Of a stretch of DNA of 39,931 bases, positions 30,758 through 38,191 are shown in pieces. How positions within the stretch are numbered: the first letter of the stretch is position 1; each line of letters opens with the position of its first letter. The notes beneath the pieces are model-generated. The model did no database searches, was not told where the DNA came from, and saw only the letters and a list, made by a program, of their open reading frames with translations. The stretch spans positions 1 through 39,931 of IMG/VR virus record IMGVR_UViG_3300050821_007019. One strand, written 5' to 3'. The DNA is from a virus. The translations under genes and the position numbers were made by a program.

Positions 30758-30934
30758 TCAACCTCCTGGATCCAAACATGATTCTAGCCACTCCTTGTCG
30801 TTGGCGTCGTCAAGCTCGTTCAGCGCCACGGTGTACCCATCCAGCGCGCGCTTCAGTGCGTCGCGTAGCTCAATCGGGCTACCGCTGTGCCGCTCGATGT
30901 TTCGCAGCTCAAGTATCAGCTTCGGGTGGTTCAC
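30758..30934 (-). CDS. small hypothetical protein
   Basis: 58 residues from a GTG in a GTGA overlap with the previous stop; it ends 3 nt before the next ATG and its last codons form that gene's Shine-Dalgarno. Helical (LILELRNIERHSGSP, ALKRALDGYTVALNELDDAND). No family recognised. Confidence 0.7.
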   Translation of the reverse strand: MNHPKLILELRNIERHSGSPIELRDALKRALDGYTVALNELDDANDKEWLESCLDPGG

Positions 30935-31173
30935 AGTTGCTCCTTCCTGATGCCGGCAGCCTCGAACTGGGTGTAGGTGATCAGCAGCTGGTCGAGCGCG
31001 CGCAGCAGCGCGTCGTCCTCGATGGTGTACATCTCGCCGGAGACCGCGTTAGACATGATCTGGCCCAGCCGCAGCATCGGGTACCGCTCCGCCAGATCCT
31101 CCAGCTTGCGGATCGCCGCCGCTCGGATCTCGGGGCTGCGGTGCAGCCTGTCGTAGTCGCTCTGCCTGCTCAT
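30931..31173 (-). CDS. small helical protein
   Basis: 80 residues from the ATG at 31173. DRLHRSPEIRAAAIRKLEDLAERYPMLRLGQIM and LLRALDQLLITYTQFEAAG. It overlaps the 106-codon gene by 125 nt, so the two share sequence in different frames. Function unknown. Confidence 0.65.
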   Translation of the reverse strand: MSRQSDYDRLHRSPEIRAAAIRKLEDLAERYPMLRLGQIMSNAVSGEMYTIEDDALLRALDQLLITYTQFEAAGIRKEQL

Positions 31174-31369
31174 AACGGTCTCCGTAGTACTTGTGGCGCT
31201 GGCGGACCAGCTCCTGGTGGTGCGCGTGCTGGCGCGGGTAGCCCGGCCCGATGTTGGCGAGCACCGCGAGCTGGTCGCGCGCATCGTGCGCGTGCGCGAT
31301 ACGCTTCGCGCGGTTGATGCCGATGTTGAAGGACTTGCCGCCCTTGCGGCTCGGGTATAAGACCCTCAT
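31049..31369 (-). CDS. small basic protein, C-terminus overlapping next gene
   Basis: 106 residues from the ATG at 31369 (ATGA overlap with the lipoprotein stop). Residues 1-65 look natural (RVLYPSRKGGKSFNIGINRAKRIAHAHDARDQLAVLANIG). The remaining residues coincide with the next gene in another frame and are Pro/Gly/Ala-rich, so the functional part may be only the first two-thirds. Confidence 0.6.
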   Translation of the reverse strand: MRVLYPSRKGGKSFNIGINRAKRIAHAHDARDQLAVLANIGPGYPRQHAHHQELVRQRHKYYGDRYEQAERLRQAAPQPRDPSGGDPQAGGSGGAVPDAAAGPDHV

Positions 31370-32472
31370 TTTCTGGCCTCCTTGATGGCCGCGATCCACG
31401 GTTGTAATTGCGTCTCGGTGGAAGTACCCCACCAGTCCTGCCACTCAGTGTAGTGCCACACATATATGTCGGCGGCGTTCAGCGCGTTGGTGAGCGTGCT
31501 TTGGTACTGCGCCGTGTCTGTGATCGGCGTCCACGTGTTCGTGACCTTGTTGGCCCGCTCCTTGTCGAAGGTCGAGAAAGAGATATTCACCTTCTCAGGC
31601 CACACCCCAGCGAGGGCCGTGTCCATGAACGGGCAGATGCTCGGCGTCGCAATCGTACTGCGCCGCCACTCCCGCGCAAAGCCAAAGTCCTGCGCCGTGC
31701 GGTAGTCGTACGCCTCCCCGCCGTCCACCGCGACGCCCGTGGCCGCGCCCTCGATCATGCCCGCCGCGAACCCGCCGCGCAGGTACGCGTCCGAGCCCCA
31801 CTCGCTCTCGGCCTGATCCCACGCCGTGCAGCCCTCCTGCGGTCCGTGGGCTATTATCACGACGATGCCGGGGAAGCCGGCCTCAAGGGCCTGCATGAGC
31901 GCGCGTCCGCGCGCTCGCGCGGTCAGTACGGCCTGATCGAGCGGCCACGACGCCTGCGTCTGGCCCGCGAGAGTGAGCTGGTCGGCGTACATCCAGTAGG
32001 GCATCCCGTCGTTCTCGTTCTCGAAGAAGATGCCCTTGAAGCCCGCGTCGTGCACGGCCTGCGCGTAGTTGGTGACGCTCGCCAGAGCGCGCGCCCAGCC
32101 GGCGTCGTCGTTCAGCGCCGGGACCGCGCCCTCGAAGTCGATCTTCATAAAGTTGGCCGTGAACTTCTTGAAGATGCCAATGACCGGCGCGAGTTTTTGC
32201 GTAGCCTCGGCGTACGTCACGTCGAGCGCGAATACGTTCCGGCCCAGGTACTCGTTGATTACCATACCGTCGAAGGGCCGCGTCTCGATCCACGCGACGT
32301 GCGCCGCCACGTAGGCGGGGTCCGCGTTGAGCGCGGTGTACTCGATAAGGATCTTGCCCGCGTTGGACGCCGCCGGAGCTGCCGTAGCGGCGGGCGCAGG
32401 CGTCGTGGTGACGGCGGGGCCGCCGCAACCGAACAGGCTAAGGATCACGCAACACAACAAGCTAGTTTTCAT
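31366..32472 (-). CDS. phage-encoded lipoprotein with TIM-barrel glycosidase-like domain
   Basis: 368 residues. N-terminus MKTSLLCCVILSLFGC16 is a lipoprotein signal with lipobox L-F-G-C, followed by an Ala/Thr/Pro linker (about 20 residues). The rest reads like a TIM-barrel: ILIEYTALNADPAYVAAHVAWIETRPFDGMVI, FMKIDFEGAVP, AGFKGIFFENENDG, GIVVIIAHGPQEG, TPSICPFMDTALAGVW, ADIYVWHYTEWQDWWG. I do not recognise a family name. In an early operon it may act at the host envelope, for example in superinfection exclusion; that is inference. Confidence 0.75.
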   Translation of the reverse strand: MKTSLLCCVILSLFGCGGPAVTTTPAPAATAAPAASNAGKILIEYTALNADPAYVAAHVAWIETRPFDGMVINEYLGRNVFALDVTYAEATQKLAPVIGIFKKFTANFMKIDFEGAVPALNDDAGWARALASVTNYAQAVHDAGFKGIFFENENDGMPYWMYADQLTLAGQTQASWPLDQAVLTARARGRALMQALEAGFPGIVVIIAHGPQEGCTAWDQAESEWGSDAYLRGGFAAGMIEGAATGVAVDGGEAYDYRTAQDFGFAREWRRSTIATPSICPFMDTALAGVWPEKVNISFSTFDKERANKVTNTWTPITDTAQYQSTLTNALNAADIYVWHYTEWQDWWGTSTETQLQPWIAAIKEARK

Positions 32473-32549
32473 CAGCGCCCCCGGAACAGGTCGATAAGAT
32501 CGCCCACTATGGGCAGGAGGGCCACAACGAGAATAATGATGCCGATCAT
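32472..32549 (-). CDS. 25-residue single-TM micro-protein
   Basis: Encodes MIGIIILVVALLPIVGDLID plus LFRGR: one membrane helix and a basic end. It is joined by ATGA to the gene before it and TGATG to the lipoprotein after it, which supports translation. Confidence 0.6.
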   Translation of the reverse strand: MIGIIILVVALLPIVGDLIDLFRGR

Positions 32550-32668
32550 GACCGCCCCCGGCTCAGGTAGGCGACCGAGTACCGGCCCTGCACTTCGTCA
32601 GTACAGACTTCGCAGGCGTCTGCGTCGTACAGCGTCACTAGGAACCAAGGGGCGATGCGTTTGTTCAT
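32546..32668 (-). CDS. 40-residue small protein
   Basis: ATG at 32668 with CGGAGG 4 nt upstream; ends in an ATGA overlap with the 25-codon gene. Sequence contains DADACEVCTDEVQGRYSVAYL with a CxxC pair. It follows a 60-nt spacer after the HNH gene. Function unknown. Confidence 0.65.
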   Translation of the reverse strand: MNKRIAPWFLVTLYDADACEVCTDEVQGRYSVAYLSRGRS

Positions 32669-32723
32669 AGGGCCTCCGATTCAGTGAGGCTAGTAGAACA
32701 CACCCGGCGCCAGAAGTCGAGAA

Positions 32724-32738
32724 CTACGTCACACTTTG
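32724..32738. repeat. 15-bp direct repeat, copy 2 (HNH 3' end)
   Basis: Identical to 29172-29186. Here it holds the last codons and stop of the endonuclease VII-type gene plus five bases of the following 60-nt spacer. Confidence 0.5.
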
Positions 32739-33070
32739 CGAAGGTACTCGATTGCGCGCTGTAGGCCCGGAATGTTGTCACCGAGCTTGCCGAGCCTGGT
32801 GTTGCAGGTTCGACATAACCATCCCCGAAAACGGCCCGTGACGTGGTCGTGATCCAGACACATCGCGCGCCGGCCGCAACCAAGTTCACATAATTCCGGC
32901 TTCGGGCGGGTGGGCCCAAGTTTCGCGTATCGACGCGCCAGGATTCGGGCCCGCTTAGCTGGGTCAGCGTGATATCGTGCGCGCTCTTGTGCGTTGACCT
33001 GAAGTCTACGGGGTGCGCGGAGCGCCGCCTGACGCGCCCTGTATGCCGCGTCAGCCTTGTGCCGAGACAA
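32729..33070 (-). CDS. HNH endonuclease, endonuclease VII-type
   Basis: 113 residues; TTG start directly after the previous stop. Basic N-terminus, then core CELGCGRRAMCLDHDHVTGRFRGWLCRTCNTRLGKLGDN, ending AIEYLRKV. Paralogous to the genes at 21727 and 37341. The first Cys pair (CELGC) is spaced differently from CxxC in its paralogs. The last 15 bp with the stop (32724-32738) are shared with the 3' end of the serine recombinase. Confidence 0.8.
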   Translation of the reverse strand: MSRHKADAAYRARQAALRAPRRLQVNAQERARYHADPAKRARILARRYAKLGPTRPKPELCELGCGRRAMCLDHDHVTGRFRGWLCRTCNTRLGKLGDNIPGLQRAIEYLRKV

Positions 33071-33313
33071 TCAGTGCCCATCCACCGCGGACGCAGCGGT
33101 CGCCGCGTCAGCCTCCTTGCGCTTCGCCTCGGCGGCGTCGTACTCGTCCGCACGCCGTAGCGCGTACTCGGCCGCGCGGTACAGGTCGAGCGTGCCGATC
33201 ACGTTCAGCATGAACGCGTTCGGGTGCGCGTTGACGCTCAGGCCCGGCGTCTGGCTCGTCTCGATGCTCTGCTTGAACGCGAGCGCTACCGCGATTGCTT
33301 TCGGGTTGGTCAT
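33071..33313 (-). CDS. small hypothetical protein
   Basis: 80 residues from the ATG at 33313 (TGATG with the zinc-ribbon gene). ALAFKQSIETSQTPGLSVNAHPNAFMLNVIGTLDLYRAAEYAL, then an acidic/Ala-rich tail. No family recognised. Confidence 0.7.
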   Translation of the reverse strand: MTNPKAIAVALAFKQSIETSQTPGLSVNAHPNAFMLNVIGTLDLYRAAEYALRRADEYDAAEAKRKEADAATAASAVDGH

Positions 33314-33498
33314 CAGTGTCCGCTCCTCTTGATTGCCTTTCGGTCGTTCGCGTGGAAGTTCGTCTGCGTAGCGCTCAGCTGGAACTGCGCCGGCGCGCCG
33401 CACTTCTCGCACTCGACGGTCGGTTTTCGGTCGGCCAGCGGCACGAACACCGCCGTGACGTGGTTGCACTGGCTGCACGCATATTCAAACACGCCCAT
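33313..33498 (-). CDS. FmdB-like zinc-ribbon protein
   Basis: 61 residues. FEYACSQCNHVTAVFVPLADRKPTVECEKCGAPAQFQLS has two CxxC knuckles 21 residues apart, as in FmdB/CxxC_CXXC_SSSS regulators. Probably a small zinc-binding transcription or RNA-polymerase-interacting factor. Overlaps the HNH gene end by 14 nt. Confidence 0.75.
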   Translation of the reverse strand: MGVFEYACSQCNHVTAVFVPLADRKPTVECEKCGAPAQFQLSATQTNFHANDRKAIKRSGH

Positions 33499-33715
33499 AG
33501 GCTTTTCTCCATTCGCGAATATGATGTTGGTCCCGCGCCGTTTTCGCGCGATGGGCGGCGGGTGAAAGAATCTGCAGATTCTTCAAACAGTGCGCGCCGC
33601 CCATAGCGAGCGGCGTGCGGTGATCTACTTCAGCGCTCAGAAGCTGCGCGGCTTTATACCGAACGCCGCTGTGCCCGCGCTTACACGGACGGCCTTGGTA
33701 CCGCGCCTCATCCAT
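33485..33715 (-). CDS. short HNH endonuclease
   Basis: 76 residues. RYQGRPCKRGHSGVRY then VDHRTPLAMGGAHCLKNLQILSPAAHRAKTARDQHH, the H-N-H core. It is nearly only the core, so it may nick poorly or need a partner. Inserted between the sigma-like and zinc-ribbon genes with overlaps on both sides. The HNH core resembles the one at 25556. Confidence 0.8.
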   Translation of the reverse strand: MDEARYQGRPCKRGHSGVRYKAAQLLSAEVDHRTPLAMGGAHCLKNLQILSPAAHRAKTARDQHHIREWRKAYGRV

Positions 33716-34460
33716 TAGCGCGCACTCGTTTCGCGATTGTGATCTTACGGCGTTCTGTCTTAAGAATTGCCGCCTTTATTTCGCGTTCTTTTATTTCCAT
33801 GCGTGTTGGGATCTGCTCTCCGGGGAGGTAACCCTCAAAGTATTTGCAGCGCCAGCACGGGGGGCAGTCCTTGCCGTGCTCTGGCGGCATGTCCAGCTTC
33901 TCCAGCTCGCGGTCGATCTCCGACTCGACGGCGCCCTGCTCGTCGTAATTCTGCGCCCTAGGTGTTACGGCGCGCCGCAGTATGACGCCCTCGTGGGCGC
34001 CCGTGGGAATCTGGTCGCGCATGCGCGCCAACCGGCGACGCACCGTCGTCGCGTCCAGCTTCAGCCGCCCTGCGATGTAGTCGGGCCGCTCCTCGCCGTC
34101 CAGCTTCAGCTGCACGATGGCGCGATCTACCTCGTCCATGTTGTCCGCCAGCGCCCGCACCGCGTCGGCGAGGGTCGTATTGTACTCAGGGTCGTCGTCT
34201 GATCTCATCTCACTCACCAACTCTGCTCGGCTGCGCCGCTCGCCGCGCAACCAGCTCTTGTAGGCATCGCGGACGGCGCCAACGAACCACGTGTCGAGCG
34301 AGGTGACCAACGAGTAACTGTCCCGGTTCTCCCAGCACCACAACATCGCCATCGACAGCACATCCTCGCGCGCCCCCTTCGGCAGGCGCCGGATGAATCT
34401 GTTGGCCTTGCGTGATGCCCGTCCCAACTGCACCACGAAGATCTCTTTCGCGCTGGTCAT
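33708..34460 (-). CDS. ECF-type RNA polymerase sigma factor-like protein
   Basis: 250 residues. Residues about 10-75 resemble sigma region 2 (GAREDVLSMAMLWCWENRDSYSLVTSLDTWFVGAVRDAYKSWLRGERR). Residues about 105-145 resemble region 4 helix-turn-helix (EVDRAIVQLKLDGEERPDYIAGRLKLDATTVRRRLARMR). A CPPCWRC cluster near residue 200 and a basic C-terminus follow. It could redirect host RNA polymerase to phage promoters. Sits early in the operon, before DNA polymerase genes. Confidence 0.65.
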   Translation of the reverse strand: MTSAKEIFVVQLGRASRKANRFIRRLPKGAREDVLSMAMLWCWENRDSYSLVTSLDTWFVGAVRDAYKSWLRGERRSRAELVSEMRSDDDPEYNTTLADAVRALADNMDEVDRAIVQLKLDGEERPDYIAGRLKLDATTVRRRLARMRDQIPTGAHEGVILRRAVTPRAQNYDEQGAVESEIDRELEKLDMPPEHGKDCPPCWRCKYFEGYLPGEQIPTRMEIKEREIKAAILKTERRKITIAKRVRANG

Positions 34461-34645
34461 TCATCGTCCTTCCCTATGAGGTCCGCGACCTGCGCCCGCG
34501 CGCGCTGTACTTCCTCGAAGATCTCGTCCATCTCTTTCTTGTGGGTGGCCTTCAGCATCGCGTTCGTGCCAGCGTACCACGCCTGCGTGCCGCGTATGCC
34601 TATGGCAGCGCCCGCGGCGAATATAAGCCAGCCGAGCGTCATCAT
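34457..34645 (-). CDS. single-TM coiled-coil small protein
   Basis: 62 residues from the ATG at 34645 (ATGA overlap). One TM helix (LGWLIFAAGAAIGIRG) followed by a charged coiled coil (HKKEMDEIFEEVQRARAQVADLIG). Directly couples to the sigma-like gene. Function unknown. Confidence 0.7.
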   Translation of the reverse strand: MMTLGWLIFAAGAAIGIRGTQAWYAGTNAMLKATHKKEMDEIFEEVQRARAQVADLIGKDDE

Positions 34646-34977
34646 GCCACACCCGCCGGGGGCGTCATGCCGCCGCGCTGCGCCTTCGCGTTGCGCCGCT
34701 CCACGCTCAGCTCGAAGTGCGTGCGCGCGGTCAGCACTATCGCGCAGATCTTCGCCTGCACGTCCTCGGGCAGGTCGTGCACGGACTTCATGTCCATCAG
34801 CTCCTTCAGACCCTCCCACAGCGCCTTGGACAGGAGCAGCTTGTTCGAGCAGTCCTGGCACAAGGCATCAAGGTCGGTGCGGCCTACGCCGGTCCACCGG
34901 TAGCTCAGGCCGAACTTGCGCGCGTGCAGCTGAATGAGCTGCGAGAGCGCGTCGCTGGTCGGTGCAAGTTCCGTCAT
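34642..34977 (-). CDS. hypothetical helical protein
   Basis: 111 residues. LIQLHARKFGLSYRWTGVGRTDLDALCQDCSNKLLLSKALWEGLKELMDM, with a CxxC pair. ATGA overlaps on both sides. No family recognised. Confidence 0.7.
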   Translation of the reverse strand: MTELAPTSDALSQLIQLHARKFGLSYRWTGVGRTDLDALCQDCSNKLLLSKALWEGLKELMDMKSVHDLPEDVQAKICAIVLTARTHFELSVERRNAKAQRGGMTPPAGVA

Positions 34978-35111
34978 CCAACCAACTCCGCGCGATTAAA
35001 ATAGTGAAGCGCGAGCATTACTCCTTCGCGAGAGTCGCTAAGCGCACCGATACCCATATATTCCAAATGCTGAATGCGTTGCGCCTCAGTTCTTTTACGC
35101 GAGGTCTTCAT
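34974..35111 (-). CDS. 45-residue small protein
   Basis: ATG at 35111 inside the helicase 3' end, with AAGAGGA upstream; ends in an ATGA overlap with the next gene. Sequence MKTSRKRTEAQRIQHLEYMG then GALSDSREGVMLALHYFNRAELVG. Basic N-terminus and one helix. Unknown. Confidence 0.7.
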   Translation of the reverse strand: MKTSRKRTEAQRIQHLEYMGIGALSDSREGVMLALHYFNRAELVG

Positions 35112-37344
35112 GTATCCTCTTAAACTGCCACCGGATGCCGAGCGCGCAGTCGCCGGCGTGCACGAGCTTGTGGCCCGCGCCGATCTTATCGCGGCAGCTG
35201 CGCAGCCAGTACCCGATCTTCATGGTGCTGTTGGGCTCCGCGCAGCCGGCGCTGATCATCGCGTTGGTGATCGCGCCGTCCTGGTCGCCGATCCCGCCGG
35301 GCACCCGCGCCAAGTCTCCCGCCACGAACGGTCGCTCGCCGAACTGCGCCGCAAGCAGCTTGAACGCCGCCCGGATCGAGCGCGACTCGTCGTCCGTCTC
35401 GTGGTCCTGCGTGATCACAGGGTCGGGCAGCCCCAACCACACCAGCGGCTCGCGACAAAAGTGCGACCACTGCACGAAACTCGGCATCGGCACCGGCATC
35501 CCGGTTACGCCTTTGGCGGCATGGTACGCCTTTATGACGGTCAGGGCATCAATCAACAACTCCGCGCGGTTCGCCATCACGTACGCGCGCAGGTCGGGCA
35601 GCTTGAAGACGCGCTCCTTCATTCTTTCGGTATTCGCATCCATCCGAACCACAAGGCTCCGTCGTGCCAGATCAGACACAGGCGTAATGTTGTTGCCGGA
35701 TCCAACGAGAACCATCTTGTTTGAAACTCCCAGGCTCTCGCTCTCCCCCAACTTACGATCCGTCCACGTAGAGCTGGTGATAAAAGCGCATAGCTCAGGC
35801 GAACGAACCTTGTGACCATCGGGAATGTTGTCAAACCAAAGCGAGCGGTCCCCAGCGAGTACTGCTGCGTAAAGGGCCTTGCGAATCTCATCGCCATCTC
35901 CTACCCACGCCCGAAGCGCCGGGTCACTGCCATGTACAATGCGTGCGGCCATCTCTTGGAGGAGGCCCTTGCCGGTGCCGGAGCTGGGGGCGTCGTAGAA
36001 GTACATGGGGCTGCAGTCGATGGCGAGGCGCGCGGCCTCCGTGAGTATATGAGATAGGAAAGCGGCTTCGCTGGCGGCCTCCTTCCAGGGAAATTGATCG
36101 AATACTCCACGAATGCGTCCGAGTGCGTCTCGCGCACAATCTCGATCAGGCGCTGTTGGGATGGCGGGGTAGGCGGCGCTTGGAACGTAAAGAACTCGCG
36201 TGCGATTATCGTATCCTGGCTTGTCACAGATGCTCCCATCAGGCCGAATGAACGGCGCGCGTGCGATTGCTTCGAGCGGCTTGATCTTTCTCCAACTGCC
36301 CAGGTTGAAGAGCGTGTTCGGGTGCTCGGCGGTCGGGTCCACGTTGTACCACGTCTGCTTCACGGGCGCGTACCGCTGCCAGTCCGCCTTCTTGCCCAGC
36401 TCCGTGCGCAACCACGCAGGCGTCGTACGAACCAACATCACCGCGTCGCTGCTGCGCCGGATCTCGCGGTCGTCGTGCCCTTGGTGCAGGCGCGTGAGGT
36501 GCGGGCCCTGTGAGTAGATCTCCGGCGCGATGATCTCTTCCAGCTGCGTGATGATGTGGCTGAACATACCCTCGATCAGTCTAATGATCGGCTTCGTGGG
36601 TGCGGGCGCGAGGACACTATCCGCCCCTGTCCCTGTATCGCCACCGTCAGGTCCGTCGGATCCGCCGGCGCCGTCAGCCTTCCCTCCCGCGCCAGCTGCT
36701 CCTTCGCCTGCTGCCGCGCTGTCTTCACCAGCTTGAGCACTATCGCTACCACCCGGTACCGGTCCGGTGACCAGCCCGAAGACAGACGGATCTGAACGTC
36801 GTCCCCAACCCTCACCCTTTGCAAGATTGAAGATGTGTCGGAAATCAGTGCGGGGGGTTTGCCGCGCGTGCTGCTCCCACCACGCCTCTGGAGCGCCGTC
36901 CGTAAATCCAGGGGCTTTTTTCGAGAGGTCGATGAAGAGTTGCCGCGCGGGGCGCGTGCCTTGGAGACTGAGTAACGCATAACCTACCTCACTCCAGCGG
37001 TCGTTGGATCCTAGTGTTGGAATCAGCGCGCGTATGGCGTCGAGCAGGCGCGGCCACTCCTCGTCGCTTATCTGTGTCAGGGTCTCCTGGTTCGACGTAC
37101 CCTCCGAAGCCTGAGCAGTTTGGGTCGCGTTCGTCGAGGAGGGCTTCACAGCTGACCATTTCGCTTCGAGGATCTCCCATATCTGATTGACCTGAGCCAG
37201 CGTCAGCGTCGGCAGTGTCTCGGGTAATCCAGGTGACCACTGATAGCGGACGCCGCTGGGGTGGGTGCCGGCCGCGACTAGCTGTTGTCCATCTCCGAGC
37301 AACTCCAATAAGCCGCCCGTCATTTTTATTTGGCGTTTCTTCAT
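35095..37344 (-). CDS. prim-pol C-terminal half, PriCT-2 and SF3-like helicase
   Basis: 749 residues. Residues 1-35 (KKRQIKMTGGLLELLGDGQQLVAAGTHPSGVRYQW, written in parts: LLGDGQQLVAAGTHPSGV with His28) are the second half of an AEP prim-pol domain. A PriCT-2 domain follows (residues about 95-180: RLLDAIRALIPTLGSNDRWSEVGYALL..FRHIFNLAKGEGW). After a Gly/Ala/Ser linker (about 195-245) comes the helicase: WYNVDPTAEHPNTLFNLG, Walker A DAPSSGTGKGLL (about residue 455), Walker B SLWFDNIPDG (about 505). The first half of the primase is encoded at 37757, beyond an HNH gene. ATGA overlap with the HNH stop. Confidence 0.85.
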   Translation of the reverse strand: MKKRQIKMTGGLLELLGDGQQLVAAGTHPSGVRYQWSPGLPETLPTLTLAQVNQIWEILEAKWSAVKPSSTNATQTAQASEGTSNQETLTQISDEEWPRLLDAIRALIPTLGSNDRWSEVGYALLSLQGTRPARQLFIDLSKKAPGFTDGAPEAWWEQHARQTPRTDFRHIFNLAKGEGWGRRSDPSVFGLVTGPVPGGSDSAQAGEDSAAAGEGAAGAGGKADGAGGSDGPDGGDTGTGADSVLAPAPTKPIIRLIEGMFSHIITQLEEIIAPEIYSQGPHLTRLHQGHDDREIRRSSDAVMLVRTTPAWLRTELGKKADWQRYAPVKQTWYNVDPTAEHPNTLFNLGSWRKIKPLEAIARAPFIRPDGSICDKPGYDNRTRVLYVPSAAYPAIPTAPDRDCARDALGRIRGVFDQFPWKEAASEAAFLSHILTEAARLAIDCSPMYFYDAPSSGTGKGLLQEMAARIVHGSDPALRAWVGDGDEIRKALYAAVLAGDRSLWFDNIPDGHKVRSPELCAFITSSTWTDRKLGESESLGVSNKMVLVGSGNNITPVSDLARRSLVVRMDANTERMKERVFKLPDLRAYVMANRAELLIDALTVIKAYHAAKGVTGMPVPMPSFVQWSHFCREPLVWLGLPDPVITQDHETDDESRSIRAAFKLLAAQFGERPFVAGDLARVPGGIGDQDGAITNAMISAGCAEPNSTMKIGYWLRSCRDKIGAGHKLVHAGDCALGIRWQFKRIHEDLA

Positions 37345-37760
37345 ACACGCTCCAAATAGGCGACGGCGCGATTCGCGGCCGCGACGGTATCACCGAGCAT
37401 CCCGATGGCGTGATTACAGGTCGCGCATAACCAACCACGAAACTCACCAGTAAGATGGTCGTGATCGAGCGCCATAGACTTCTTGCCATTGGGTGGACCT
37501 CCACAACACTCGCATAAGGCGGGACATGGGCGGCTAGGGGCGGGGAGCGTGCGTCTGCGCACAGAGTCACGAACGCTAGTTCGACGCGCCTCTCGATATA
37601 CCGGATCTGATCGATATCTCTGCGCTCGGGCGGCCTCGTAAGCGGTCTTGCAGGCTGCGCAAGACGCTTTGGTCTTTTCTCCGTGCGGACAGCAGGCTCG
37701 CGGTTTATATCCTAGCCGCTTGCGCTGATACTCTCGCATTTGATCTCGTGTGTACGTCAT
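37341..37760 (-). CDS. HNH endonuclease VII-type gene splitting the prim-pol gene
   Basis: 139 residues. N-terminus has a CCPHGEKTKASCAACKTAY cluster; core CECCGGPPNGKKSMALDHDHLTGEFRGWLCATCNHAIGMLGD. Probable free-standing homing endonuclease. It is joined by ATGA overlaps to both primase halves, so it replaced no linker and no intron sequence is visible. This is the same family as at 21727 and 32729. Confidence 0.9.
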   Translation of the reverse strand: MTYTRDQMREYQRKRLGYKPRACCPHGEKTKASCAACKTAYEAARAQRYRSDPVYREARRTSVRDSVRRRTLPAPSRPCPALCECCGGPPNGKKSMALDHDHLTGEFRGWLCATCNHAIGMLGDTVAAANRAVAYLERV

Positions 37761-38191
37761 TCTTTCAGCCTAAATAACAAGAGGCACTTACCTGAATTTT
37801 CACGCCAGCGTTTTGGTAGCGGGCCTGTGGTAGCCTCAATCATGCGTACGATCTCTTCAGCCTTCTCCCGGTCTTCAACATCTATATCCAGAGCATACAC
37901 ACCGCTGATCGGGCCAGTCCTGATACAGATATTCAGGCGCCGGTCAGCCGTCCACAGCTGTATCTCGTTGCTTAGGATCGGCCGCTTCTGCCAATCAAGC
38001 AGGCCATGCGCCTCGCCAGCATGATTGTACTGACTGGGCAGTTTGCCGACTTTTCCAGCCAGCGCACTCCCCCTAACTACCTTGACGTCAGGGCCGGCCG
38101 GCACGCATGGAAGTAAATTTGATCCTAGCCCTAATACAAAGTCGAACCAAAACCACTCGTCCGCTGTCGCGCCGCGCTGTACATCGCTCAT
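37757..38191 (-). CDS. N-terminal half of AEP prim-pol (primase-polymerase)
   Basis: 144 residues. FDFVLGLGSNLLPCVPAGPDVKVVRGSALAGKVGKLPSQYN and LLDWQKRPILSNEIQLWTADRRLNICIRTGPISGVYALDIDVEDREKA match prim-pol N-terminal regions; Asp102 and Asp104 are the metal-binding DxD. It ends LLLFRLKE, where intact relatives continue into a LRKRQ-like stretch; that stretch opens the 749-residue protein beyond the HNH gene. The two proteins must associate for activity, or this half is nonfunctional. Confidence 0.85.
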   Translation of the reverse strand: MSDVQRGATADEWFWFDFVLGLGSNLLPCVPAGPDVKVVRGSALAGKVGKLPSQYNHAGEAHGLLDWQKRPILSNEIQLWTADRRLNICIRTGPISGVYALDIDVEDREKAEEIVRMIEATTGPLPKRWRENSGKCLLLFRLKE

